Positions 23,863-31,726 of a stretch of 64,000 nucleotides of DNA are shown piece after piece. Within the stretch, counting starts at the first letter, position 1. Each line of letters opens with the position of its first letter. This DNA comes from Streptomyces sp. DG2A-72. Lineage in GTDB: Bacteria > Actinomycetota > Actinomycetes > Streptomycetales > Streptomycetaceae. The DNA lies in NCBI RefSeq assembly GCF_030499575.1, contig NZ_JASTLC010000001.1, positions 8,952,001 through 9,016,000 on the forward strand, in the 5' to 3' direction. A model generated the notes under the pieces. That model was not told the origin of the DNA. It ran no database searches and saw nothing but the letters and a program-made list of their open reading frames with translations. The translations under genes and the position numbers were made by a program.

Positions 23863-25230
23863 GTGTCAGACAGCACTCCGCCCGCACGCGCCGAACGGCT
23901 CGCGGCCCTCGCCGACGACCTGTCCGGCCGGGGCATCGACCTTGTCCGTGTCCTGTGGAGCGACCTGCACGGCGTCGCCCGGGGCAAGGAGATCGCCACC
24001 GCCGAACTGCCGCACTTCGCCGACCACGGAGTGGCGTTCTGCCAGGCCCTGATGGTCACCGACCTCGGCGGCAACCCGCTCGACGTACCGGAGTCGGCGG
24101 CCAGTGGCTGGCCCGACGCGGACGCCCTGATCGACCCCGACACACTCGCTCTGCCCGGCTACGCGCCCGGCATCGCCTACCTGCTGGCCGAGGTCACCGA
24201 CCCCGCAGCGGGCGGCGCTCCGCTGGGCTTCGACCCGCGGTCCATGCTGCGCGGGCAGATCGACCGGCTGGCCGCCCGCGGACTGCACCCCGTCGTCGCC
24301 CCCGAGCTGGAGTTCTACCTGCTCCGTGAGGATGCCACCGCCACCCACGGCTGGCGTCGCTACCTGGACCGCGACACTGCCGGCTACGTCGTCGGCACGG
24401 CCTACGACCCCGACGACATGCTCCCCCTGCTGATCCGCGAGTGCCGCGCGCTCGGCCTCCAGGTCCACGCGGGATTCCAGGAGTTCAGCGGTGGCCAGTA
24501 CGAGATCAACCAGTGGCACGGCCCCGCGCTCGGGGCGGCCGACCGGGCCTTCCTGTTCAAGTACGCGGTCAAGGAGATCGCGGCGAAACGCGGGATGCGG
24601 GCCACCTTCATGGGCAAGCCATTCGCCGACCGCTCCGGCAGCGGCCAGCACATTCACGTCTCCGTCACTGACGAGCAGGGCACCAACCTCTTCGCCGACA
24701 GCAACGCCGACGACGGGCTCGCCCCGCTCGCCAAGTCCTTCCTGGCCGGCGTCCTGGAGCACGCCCCGGCCCTGATGGCCGTCCTCAACCCGACCGTCAA
24801 CGCCTTCAAGCGCCTCGCCGATCCCGGCTCACTGGCCCCCGTCACCGCCAACTGGGGCTACGACAACCGGCTCGCCTTCGCCCGCATCCCGCCCGAGCGC
24901 GGCCACGGCACCCGCGTCGAGGTCCGCATCGGCGACGGGGCGGCCAATCCCTACCTGGCGATCGCCGCCCTGCTCGCGGCCGGACTCGACGGCATGGAAC
25001 GGGACCTGACACCTCCGCCGCCCATCGCAGGCGCCCGCGGCGACGACGGCGCCCCGCTGCCCACCTCGCTCGGCGCGGCACTCACCGCCCTGGAGACGGA
25101 CAAACTCCTCGCTCAGGCGCTGGGCGACCGCTTCGCCGAGGTGTTCACCGCCCTGAAGCGGCAGGAACTGGCGCGCTTCGACAGGGCCGTCACCGACTGG
25201 GAGTTCCACGAGTACTCGTGGATGCTCTGA
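23863..25230 (+). CDS. Glutamine-synthetase-like gamma-glutamyl-amine ligase (PuuA / GlnA4-like)
   Basis: 455 residues from GTG 23863 with CGGAGG upstream. N-terminal beta-grasp (LVRVLWSDLHGVARGKEI) and a C-terminal catalytic domain with the metal and ATP motifs APELEFYLL, EINQWHGPALGAADRAFLFKYAVKEIA, GSGQHIHVS, NPTVNAFKRL and FARIPPERGHGTRVEVRIGDGAANPY. The adenylylation tyrosine region and signature of true GlnA are absent. This is the homologue group that joins glutamate to amines (polyamines, ethanolamine, aromatic amines) using ATP. First gene of the operon ligase-LLM-ADC-hpaE-hpaD-hpaG, so an amine feeding the Hpa route is the likely substrate (inference). Confidence 0.88.
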   Translation: MSDSTPPARAERLAALADDLSGRGIDLVRVLWSDLHGVARGKEIATAELPHFADHGVAFCQALMVTDLGGNPLDVPESAASGWPDADALIDPDTLALPGYAPGIAYLLAEVTDPAAGGAPLGFDPRSMLRGQIDRLAARGLHPVVAPELEFYLLREDATATHGWRRYLDRDTAGYVVGTAYDPDDMLPLLIRECRALGLQVHAGFQEFSGGQYEINQWHGPALGAADRAFLFKYAVKEIAAKRGMRATFMGKPFADRSGSGQHIHVSVTDEQGTNLFADSNADDGLAPLAKSFLAGVLEHAPALMAVLNPTVNAFKRLADPGSLAPVTANWGYDNRLAFARIPPERGHGTRVEVRIGDGAANPYLAIAALLAAGLDGMERDLTPPPPIAGARGDDGAPLPTSLGAALTALETDKLLAQALGDRFAEVFTALKRQELARFDRAVTDWEFHEYSWML

Positions 25231-25250
25231 AGAACGGAGTGCGTACGACC

Positions 25251-26219
25251 ATGACGACCGTCCCAGCACCCCGCATGCAACTGGTGCTCAGCGAGAACTG
25301 GACCATGACCGGAGGCCGGGCCGACCTGCCCACGCTGGTGCGCTGGGCCCGCGAGGCCGAAGACGCCGGGTTCGACTCCGTGATGATCAGCGAGCACATC
25401 GTGCTCGGCCCCGACGCGGGCGTGAACGGCGTCATGGGCAACCCGCGCGACTACGCCCTGCCGGGCAACCAGGACCCGTACACCCCCTGGCCCAACTCCC
25501 TGATCCTGCTCGGCGCGATCGCGGCCGTGACCGAGCGCCTCCGCCTCGCCGCCTCCGCCGTGATCGCCCCGCTGCGCCACCCGCTGCTGCTCGCCCGCGA
25601 GTTGGGCACCCTCGACCTGCTCTCCGAGGGACGCCTGATGGTGCTGCCCAACGTGAGCTGGAGCCGCGACGAGTACGACGCCCTGGGCGTCCCCTACTCC
25701 CGGCGCGGGAAGCTGCTCGACGAACACCTGGAGATCTGGGCGAAGTTGTGGGGCCCGTCCCCCGTGTCGTACAAGGGCGAGCACTACAGATTCGAGAACG
25801 TCTACTTCGAGCCCAAGGCCCACCGGCCCGACGGCCCGAGGCTCTGCTTCGGCGGCGCCGGCATGCACGACGCCATGGTGCGCCGGATCGTCCGCCACGG
25901 CCACGCCTTCAACCCGCTCGGCCGGCCGACATCCGAGCAGATGCGCATCCTCGCCGACGCGATGGCGGCCGAGGGCCGTGACCTCGCCGACCTGGAGATG
26001 ATCGGCGGCACCCGCGCGGTGTTCCCGGACGATCGCTCGTGCGCCGACCTCGGCCGGGCGCTGGAGTCGATCCCCGAGCAACTGGAGCAGGGCTTCACGA
26101 CGTTCTGTGTGAAGCCCTCGCAGTTCACCGACGACCCGCACGGCGTCGGGGCCTTCTGCCGCGACGTCATACGCCGGGTGGAGTCGCTCACCTCCACCTC
26201 CCCCTCATCCAGCGCCTAA
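25251..26219 (+). CDS. LLM-class flavin / F420-dependent oxidoreductase
   Basis: 322 residues from ATG 25251 (GGAG upstream; GTG 25239 also in frame). It shows the luciferase-like TIM barrel: AREAEDAGFDSVMISEHIVLG, RLRLAASAVIAPLRHPLLLARELGTLDLLSEGRLMVLPNVSW, and EIWAKLWGPSPVSYKGEHYRFENVYFEPK. In actinomycetes such proteins use F420 or FMN to oxidise or hydroxylate small organic substrates. The operon starts 20 bases before it with the ligase gene. It could supply the oxidation of the glutamylated amine that the flavin oxidase PuuB performs in enteric bacteria, but no such activity can be read from the sequence. Confidence 0.88.
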   Translation: MTTVPAPRMQLVLSENWTMTGGRADLPTLVRWAREAEDAGFDSVMISEHIVLGPDAGVNGVMGNPRDYALPGNQDPYTPWPNSLILLGAIAAVTERLRLAASAVIAPLRHPLLLARELGTLDLLSEGRLMVLPNVSWSRDEYDALGVPYSRRGKLLDEHLEIWAKLWGPSPVSYKGEHYRFENVYFEPKAHRPDGPRLCFGGAGMHDAMVRRIVRHGHAFNPLGRPTSEQMRILADAMAAEGRDLADLEMIGGTRAVFPDDRSCADLGRALESIPEQLEQGFTTFCVKPSQFTDDPHGVGAFCRDVIRRVESLTSTSPSSSA

Positions 26220-26227
26220 GGAACGTC

Positions 26228-27037
26228 ATGGCCAGTGTCCGTGGTTACTTCCCTCCCAAGACGGCGACCGGTTCGTCGTCGCTGATCCCCTCCCCGCCGT
26301 GGCACTACTCGGGCGACCTGCTCACCGTCGAGTACCGCACGGATCCCTCGCGGGTACGTGAACTGCTGCCCGAGCCCTTGGAGTTGGCCGACGACGATCC
26401 CGGTGCGGTCGCGCTGATCTGGGCGGACTGGCAGTCCTGCTCGGCGTCGGCCGAAGAACTCCTCGACCCGGTACGAGCCCAGTACAAGGAGGCGTTCGCG
26501 GTCGTCCGCTGCCAGTACCGGGGGCAGACGTACTCGCGCTGTGTGTACATCTGGGTCGACAAGGACTTCGCCATCGCGCGCGGGCTGCACCAGGGGTATC
26601 CGAAGAAGCTCGGGTCCATCCACCAGACGCGTCCGCATCCGTACGGGCCCGCTCCACGGATCGAGGCGGGAGCGCGGTTCGGGGCGACCCTGGCCGCGGC
26701 GGACCGGCGCCTGGCGCAGGCGGTCGTCACTCTGCGGGAGCCGTCGCAGACGAACGGGTTCGTCAACGGGCACGCCATGGCCCATCACCGATGGCTGCCT
26801 TCGATCGAGAAGGGCAAGGGGCTCGCTCTCGATGAGCTGATCGAGTCCGGTGCGGCCTCATTCGAAGGGGGGCAACCCTGGCTCGGTGACGCCGAGCTGG
26901 AGCTCTTCGAGGCGCCGACGGAGGAACTGGCCCGGCTGGAGATCCGGGAGCCGATCGCCGCGTACTACCGCCAGGTCGGGGTGGTGTGGGACGGGGGGCG
27001 GTTGCTGGAGGCCGGTACGTCGTCTGCGCGCCCCTGA
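26228..27037 (+). CDS. Acetoacetate-decarboxylase-fold protein
   Basis: 269 residues from ATG 26228 with AAGGAACG upstream, 8 bases after the LLM gene. It belongs to the ADC family: PPPWHYSG-like N-terminus, DPGAVALIWADWQSCS, RVxELLPEPLEL, and above all GLHQGYPKKLGSI, where the second Lys corresponds to the Schiff-base lysine of acetoacetate decarboxylase and the first Lys lowers its pKa. Members include decarboxylases, aldolases and dehydratases of alpha- and beta-keto acids. Located between the LLM gene and hpaE, it may process a keto-acid product of ring cleavage, possibly replacing a step whose usual gene is missing here. Confidence 0.85.
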   Translation: MASVRGYFPPKTATGSSSLIPSPPWHYSGDLLTVEYRTDPSRVRELLPEPLELADDDPGAVALIWADWQSCSASAEELLDPVRAQYKEAFAVVRCQYRGQTYSRCVYIWVDKDFAIARGLHQGYPKKLGSIHQTRPHPYGPAPRIEAGARFGATLAAADRRLAQAVVTLREPSQTNGFVNGHAMAHHRWLPSIEKGKGLALDELIESGAASFEGGQPWLGDAELELFEAPTEELARLEIREPIAAYYRQVGVVWDGGRLLEAGTSSARP

Positions 27038-27075
27038 TAGGCGTACTCACCCTTCGTTCAAATGGAGCACTTCTC

Positions 27076-28527
27076 ATGTCTGACAAGATCACTGTCGCCG
27101 GGGTTTCCGTCGACACCCGGCACTGGATCGGGGGTCGACGCGTCGCGTCCGCCGAGACGTTCACCGATGTCTCGCCGATCGACGGAAACGCCCTCGGTGA
27201 GGTCGCCCGCGGCGGCCCGGCCGAAGCCGAAGCCGCCGTTGCCGCCGCTCGTGAGGCGTTCCCCGCGTGGGCGGCCACCCCGCGTGCGGAGCGGGCCCGC
27301 ATCCTGCACGCCATTGCCGACGGCGTCGAGAAGCGGATCGAGGAGCTGGCGATCGTCGAGACGAACGACAACGGCGCTCTCCTGCGTTCGCACCGCCGTG
27401 GTGTGATGCCCCGCGTCGCGCACAACTTCCGGTTCTTCGCGGACTGGTTGCTGAAGCTGGACCACGAGGACTTCGAGACGCGCGGCCACACGAACCGGGT
27501 GAGCTGGGACCCGGCGGGCCCGAGTGTGCTGATCACGCCGTGGAACGCGCCGCTGATGCTGGCGACGTGGAAGATCGCCCCGGCCCTCGCCGCCGGCAAC
27601 ACGGTGATCCTCAAGCCCGCCGAGTGGACCCCGCTGACCGCCTCACTGCTCGCGGACATCGCCGCCGCGGCCGGGTTGCCCGCCGGGGTGTTCAACGTCG
27701 TCCAGGGTTACGGCTCCGAGATCGGCGACGCTCTCACCTCGCACCCGGACGTGCGCCGGATCAGCTTCACCGGGTCCGTGCCGACGGCCCAGCGCATCGC
27801 CGGGTCCGCCGCCGTGAATCTCACCCCGCTCAGCCTCGAACTCGGCGGCAAATCACCCCTGTTGGTGTTCGCCGATGCCGACCTGGACCTCGCCGTGGAC
27901 CTCGCGGTGGAGCAGTACGACAACGCCGGGCAGGTCTGCCTCGCGGCGACCCGGTTCCTCGTCGAGGAGTCGGTCGTCGAGGAGTTCACGCGCCGGTTCG
28001 TCGAGAAGGCGAGCGCGCTGAAGCAGGGCGACCCGCGTGACGAGGCCACCGACATCGGGCCCAACATCCACCCCCGTCAGCTGGAGAAGATCGACGGGTT
28101 CGTGCAGCGGGCGCTCGCCGCCGGAGCCCATGCGGTCATCGGCGGACACCGCGGCGACGGGCAGTACTATGCGCCGACGCTGCTCACCGATGTCGCGCAG
28201 GACTCGGAGATCGTGCAGGAGGAGGTCTTCGGACCCGTTCTCACGCTCCAGACCTTCACCACCGAGGACGAAGCCGTCCGCCTCGCCAACGACACCCGCT
28301 TCGGCCTCGCCGCCACCGTCGCCACCGGCGACAAGGAGCGCGCCGAACGTGTCACCGCACAGCTCGTCGCGGGCACGGTCTGGGTCAACTGCTTCTTCGT
28401 CCGCGACCTCCAGGCCCCCTTCGGCGGCTCACGCCAGTCCGGCGTCGGGCGTGAGGGCGGCACCTGGAGCTTCGACTTCTACTGCGACCTCAAGAACACC
28501 GTCACCGCACCGAACGGATGGCAGTAA
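27076..28527 (+). CDS. hpaE: 5-carboxymethyl-2-hydroxymuconate semialdehyde dehydrogenase (HpaE-like ALDH)
   Basis: 483 residues from ATG 27076 with GGAG upstream. ALDH landmarks: PWNAPLMLATWKIAPALAAGNTVILKPAEWTP, the catalytic base Glu in LELGGKSPL, the nucleophile Cys in NAGQVCLAATR, and EEVFGPVLTL. Among ALDHs the wording and the place directly before hpaD match HpaE. That enzyme oxidises the ring-fission product of homoprotocatechuate with NAD to 5-carboxymethyl-2-hydroxymuconate. Its last bases overlap an alternative start of hpaD, so translation is tightly linked. A gamma-glutamyl-aldehyde role is less likely because a separate PuuC-like ALDH exists at 31723. Confidence 0.85.
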   Translation: MSDKITVAGVSVDTRHWIGGRRVASAETFTDVSPIDGNALGEVARGGPAEAEAAVAAAREAFPAWAATPRAERARILHAIADGVEKRIEELAIVETNDNGALLRSHRRGVMPRVAHNFRFFADWLLKLDHEDFETRGHTNRVSWDPAGPSVLITPWNAPLMLATWKIAPALAAGNTVILKPAEWTPLTASLLADIAAAAGLPAGVFNVVQGYGSEIGDALTSHPDVRRISFTGSVPTAQRIAGSAAVNLTPLSLELGGKSPLLVFADADLDLAVDLAVEQYDNAGQVCLAATRFLVEESVVEEFTRRFVEKASALKQGDPRDEATDIGPNIHPRQLEKIDGFVQRALAAGAHAVIGGHRGDGQYYAPTLLTDVAQDSEIVQEEVFGPVLTLQTFTTEDEAVRLANDTRFGLAATVATGDKERAERVTAQLVAGTVWVNCFFVRDLQAPFGGSRQSGVGREGGTWSFDFYCDLKNTVTAPNGWQ

Positions 28528-28529
28528 CC

Positions 28530-29474
28530 ATGGGCGAGATCGTCGGAGCCGGGCTGCTCGCCCACGTACCCACCATCGTGCTCCCCGAGGCCGACCGGCT
28601 GGAATTGAATGAGGGCAAGGAGATCACCCTCGTCACCGGCCTGCACCAGCTCCGCAAGGACGTCTTCGAGTCCGACGACTACGACACCGTCGTCGTCCTC
28701 GACTCCCACTGGGCCACCACCGTCGAATTCGTCGTCACCGCGCAGCAGCGCCGGGCCGGGCTGTTCACCTCCGAGGAACTGCCGCGCGGCATGTGCCGGA
28801 TGCCGTACGACTTCCCCGGCGACCCCGAACTCGCCCACAACATCGCGAAGTTCGCGGACCGGCACGGCACCTGGATCACCGCGATCGAGGACGAGTACCT
28901 GCCGATCTACTACGCCACCATCAACCTCTGGAAGTTCCTGGGGGAGGGGCTGCCGGACAAGCGGTGGGTGACCATCGGGGTCTGCCAGACCGGCGACATG
29001 GAGGACCATCTGCGCCTGGGCCGCGCTCTCGCGGACGGCATCGCCGCCACCCCAGGCCGTCGTGTTCTGGTCATCGCCTCCGGTGCGCTGTCGCACACCT
29101 TCTGGCCGCTGCGCGAGATCCGCGACCACGAGGCCAGCGACCCGGTGCACATCTTCACGCCCGAGGCGCGGGCCGCCGACGAGGAGCGCATCGCCTGGTT
29201 CAAGGAGGGCCGCCACGACAAGGTCCTCGACACCATGGACGCGTTCTGGAAGTACAAGCCGGAGGCGAAGTTCTTCCACTACCTGATGCTTGCCGGCGCC
29301 CTCGGCGAACAGGCGTGCACCGCCAAGGCCCGACAGTACGGCCAGTACGAGAACTCCGTCGGCACCGGCCAGGTCCACCTCTGGTTCGACCGCCCCGCCG
29401 GCGGGTGGACCGGCACCACTCTGCCCGCAGCCGCTTCCCCACGCACCCCGCACAGCCGCCCCCAGGAGGCCTGA
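28530..29474 (+). CDS. hpaD: 3,4-dihydroxyphenylacetate 2,3-dioxygenase, class III extradiol (LigB fold)
   Basis: 314 residues from ATG 28530, matching the usual MGEIVGAGLLAHVPTIVLPE start; ATG 28518 inside hpaE is an alternative. Iron-ligand His residues appear in LLAHVPT and VLDSHWATT; FVVTAQQRRAGLFTSEELPRGMCRMPYDFPGDPELA and VLVIASGALSHTFWPLREIRDHEA are typical of this group. It splits the ring of homoprotocatechuate next to the two hydroxyls using Fe(II) (or Mn) and O2 to give 5-carboxymethyl-2-hydroxymuconate semialdehyde. The C-terminal tail (about 25 residues after LWFDRP) is Pro/Ser-rich and probably disordered. It lies between hpaE and hpaG with almost no gaps. Confidence 0.9.
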   Translation: MGEIVGAGLLAHVPTIVLPEADRLELNEGKEITLVTGLHQLRKDVFESDDYDTVVVLDSHWATTVEFVVTAQQRRAGLFTSEELPRGMCRMPYDFPGDPELAHNIAKFADRHGTWITAIEDEYLPIYYATINLWKFLGEGLPDKRWVTIGVCQTGDMEDHLRLGRALADGIAATPGRRVLVIASGALSHTFWPLREIRDHEASDPVHIFTPEARAADEERIAWFKEGRHDKVLDTMDAFWKYKPEAKFFHYLMLAGALGEQACTAKARQYGQYENSVGTGQVHLWFDRPAGGWTGTTLPAAASPRTPHSRPQEA

Positions 29475-29475
29475 C

Positions 29476-30321
29476 ATGCCTGAATACCGCCGTATCCTCC
29501 TGGACGGCGCCGCCGTCCAGGTCACCGTCGAGGGTGACGAACTGGTCGCCGGGGACGGCCGCCGCGTCAAGACGGAGGAGGCGCGGCACCTTCCGCCGGT
29601 CGTGCCGTCGAAGGTGATCGCCGTCCACCTCAACCACCGCAGCCGCGTGGACGAGTTCCAGATCCGACTGACTCCGACCCCGACGTACTTCCACAAGCCG
29701 ACCTCGGCCCTGAACTCACACCAGGGTGCGATCGTCCGCCCCGAGGGCTGCAAGTGGCTCAACTACGAGGGCGAGGTCGCGATCGTCATCGGCAAGACCG
29801 CGCGCAACATCTCCCCGGCCGAGGCGGGGGAGTACATCGCCGGCTACACCATCGCCAACGACTACGGGCTGCACGACTTCCGGGACACCGACGCCGGGTC
29901 CATGCTCCGCGTCAAGGGCTCCGACACCCTCTGCCCGCTCGGCCCCGGCCTGGTCACCAACTGGGACTTCCACGGCAAGTACCTGAAGACGTATGTCAAC
30001 GGGGAGGTGGTACAGGACGGTTCGACCGACGAGATGGAGTGGGACATGCACTACCTCGTCGCCGACATCGCCCGCACCATCACCCTCTACCCGGGCGATG
30101 TCCTCCTGTCCGGGACGCCCGCCAACTCCCGTCCCGTACGACCCGGTGACATCGTCGAGGTGGAGGTCGAGGGCCTGGGCCGGCTCACCAACCACATCGT
30201 CACCGGCCCGACCCCGATCCGCAGCGACGTGGGCGCGCAGCCCACGGAGTCGGAGGAGGTGCTGTCCACGGCGCTCGGCGGCGACTGGGAGTTCCGTGGC
30301 ATCCGCCCGCCGCAGCGGTAG
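29476..30321 (+). CDS. hpaG: Fumarylacetoacetate-hydrolase-fold decarboxylase/isomerase of the homoprotocatechuate pathway
   Basis: 281 residues from ATG 29476, one base after the hpaD stop, with CAGGAGG upstream. FAH superfamily motifs: KVIAVHLNHRSR, NYEGEVAIVIGKTARN (metal-binding Glu-x-Glu), GYTIANDYGLHDFR, DTLCPLGPGLV and GDVLLSGTPANSRPVRPGDIVEVEVEGLG. In this gene order it should be the 5-oxopent-3-ene-1,2,5-tricarboxylate decarboxylase (and/or isomerase) step. Only one FAH domain is present, so it is half of the duplicated E. coli HpaG. No hpaF, hpaH or hpaI follow it, so later steps must be encoded elsewhere or done by the ADC-fold protein. Confidence 0.85.
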   Translation: MPEYRRILLDGAAVQVTVEGDELVAGDGRRVKTEEARHLPPVVPSKVIAVHLNHRSRVDEFQIRLTPTPTYFHKPTSALNSHQGAIVRPEGCKWLNYEGEVAIVIGKTARNISPAEAGEYIAGYTIANDYGLHDFRDTDAGSMLRVKGSDTLCPLGPGLVTNWDFHGKYLKTYVNGEVVQDGSTDEMEWDMHYLVADIARTITLYPGDVLLSGTPANSRPVRPGDIVEVEVEGLGRLTNHIVTGPTPIRSDVGAQPTESEEVLSTALGGDWEFRGIRPPQR

Positions 30322-30334
30322 ACAGGGGTCACTC

Positions 30335-30360
30335 ACCTGCGTCGATGACCTGTCGCAGGT
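30335..30360. terminator. Inverted repeat after hpaG
   Basis: ACCTGCG and CGCAGGT face each other across 12 bases, starting 13 bases after the hpaG stop and ending just before operator C. It is a possible weak terminator of the six-gene operon. Confidence 0.4.
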
Positions 30361-30365
30361 AACAC

Positions 30366-30388
30366 GTATGATTTGACGCCGAACGAAT
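30366..30388. promoter_or_regulatory. Operator C of the catabolic regulon (MarR autoregulation)
   Basis: TATGATTTG-ACGC-CGAACGAATT: same spacing as A, B and D, with GATTTG and CGAACG as near-consensus arms. It lies 45 bases before the MarR start, which is where an autorepressor site is expected. Confidence 0.6.
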
Positions 30389-30432
30389 TCGTGGGGAACC
30401 CATACGGTTCAGTGGCGCATCGGAGGTGTGCG

Positions 30433-31005
30433 GTGTCCGGGCAACGATCCATCGTCGAGACCGAGAAACTGGTCAAGGCCAAGCTGGGCGACACCCCCAT
30501 CCGCCATGAGCAGATGGCAGTCGTCGCGAACATCCACCGGGCCGCTGCCGCGGTCCGTCAGCACGTGGAGAACTCCGTGCTGCGGGGTTGCGACCTGACC
30601 TGGACCGGGTTCGTCGTGCTCTGGGTCGTGTGGATCTCGGGCGAGACGGAGACGCGGCTCGTCGCCGAGGAGGCCGGGATCTCCAAGGGCACGCTCACGG
30701 GTGTCGCCCGGACACTGGAGTCGCGAGGACTGGTGCGGCGCGTCGAGCACCCCTCCGACGGCCGACGGGTCCTGCTCGGACTCACGGACGCGGGGGAGGC
30801 CCTGATGCAGAGCCTCTTCCCGGAGTTCAACGCGGAGGAGGCCTTCGTCGCCTCCCCGCTGAGCGACGAGGAGTGCCTGGCGACCGCGGACGCGTTGCGC
30901 CGGATCGTCGTCCAGGTCGAGACCCACGGCGAGGAACGCCGCCTGGAACTGCTCGACGGTGCCGAGCCCGCCCCGCGGCGCAGCGGGCGTCGCCCCAGGA
31001 CCTGA
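30433..31005 (+). CDS. MarR-family transcriptional regulator of the catabolic locus
   Basis: 190 residues from GTG 30433 with CGGAGG seven bases upstream; the longer frame to 30373 would run through operator C and is rejected. Winged helix of MarR type: LTWTGFVVLWVVWISGETETRLVAEEAGISKGTLTGVARTLESRGLVRRVEHPSDGRRVLLGLTDAG, flanked by dimerisation helices. These dimers bind 16-22 bp palindromes and release them on binding an aromatic ligand. The four CGTTTG-N4-CAAACG sites in this locus, one directly before this gene, make it the probable repressor of all 13 genes. The ligand may be the amine or a phenylacetate intermediate. Confidence 0.9.
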   Translation: MSGQRSIVETEKLVKAKLGDTPIRHEQMAVVANIHRAAAAVRQHVENSVLRGCDLTWTGFVVLWVVWISGETETRLVAEEAGISKGTLTGVARTLESRGLVRRVEHPSDGRRVLLGLTDAGEALMQSLFPEFNAEEAFVASPLSDEECLATADALRRIVVQVETHGEERRLELLDGAEPAPRRSGRRPRT

Positions 31006-31024
31006 GCCGCGTCGCGCGGGGCGC

Positions 31025-31726
31025 TCAGTCCGTGTCGCGCGCGACGCGTACGAGGGCGTCGAACAGCCCTTGCTGGGCGGGGTCGGTGTGTGCGGTGTCC
31101 TCGGGATGCCACTGCACAGCAGTGAACCAGTTCCGTGTGTCCGGGAGTTCGAGGCCCTCCACGGTGTCGTCGGCGGCGCGGGCGGTCACCGAGAGGCCGG
31201 TGCCGAGGCGGTCCACGCGCTGGTGGTGGTAGCAGGACGCCTCTGTCTTCTCGCCGCCGGTAGCCTGTTCCACCAGCGTGCCGCGTCGGAGCGTCACAGG
31301 GTGCACAAGGTGCCGGTGTTCGCGATCCGGGCCGCCCATGTCCTGTTCGAGGGTGCCGCCGAGGGCGACGTTGACAGCCTGCAGACCACGACAGATCGCC
31401 AGCAGCGGCAGACCCAGGTCCAGTGCGGTACGGGCGACTTCGAGGTCGAAGGCGTCCTGGAGGTCGTCGACGTCGTACACGCTGTCGTGGGTGTCGGTGG
31501 CGCCGTAACGGTGCGGAGCGAGGTCGCCGCCGCCGGGGAGCAGCACGCCGTCGAAGCGGGTGAGACGGGCGGCTACGTCGGTCATCTCCGGGTGGATGCT
31601 CACCGGCTCGCCGCCGGCCCGCCACACGGCCTCGATCAGGGCGCGGGCGTTGACCTCGGCGGCGTACCGGAGCGCGGAGGTGGTGGCGGCGAAGCGTGCC
31701 GGTATGGCGATCAGGGGTCGGGTCAC
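31025..31726 (-). CDS. Gamma-glutamyl-gamma-aminobutyrate hydrolase-like peptidase C26 (PuuD-like)
   Basis: 233 residues from GTG 31726, whose GTGA overlaps the stop of the aldehyde dehydrogenase, so the two are coupled. Class I glutamine-amidotransferase fold of the C26 type: DGVLLPGGGDLAPHRYG, nucleophile Cys in LLAICRGLQAVNVALGGTLEQD, and catalytic His-Glu in AVQWHPED. PuuD-type enzymes cut the gamma-glutamyl amide at the end of the glutamylated-amine route and return free glutamate. The ALDH-hydrolase pair with a glutamine-synthetase-like ligase is the strongest sign that this locus uses gamma-glutamylation. It meets the MarR gene tail to tail 19 bp away. Confidence 0.85.
   Translation of the reverse strand: MTRPLIAIPARFAATTSALRYAAEVNARALIEAVWRAGGEPVSIHPEMTDVAARLTRFDGVLLPGGGDLAPHRYGATDTHDSVYDVDDLQDAFDLEVARTALDLGLPLLAICRGLQAVNVALGGTLEQDMGGPDREHRHLVHPVTLRRGTLVEQATGGEKTEASCYHHQRVDRLGTGLSVTARAADDTVEGLELPDTRNWFTAVQWHPEDTAHTDPAQQGLFDALVRVARDTD

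Noticed and set aside
30373..30432. Upstream TTG start for the MarR gene
   Set aside because: It would place operator C inside the coding region and lacks a ribosome site; GTG 30433 has GGAGG.
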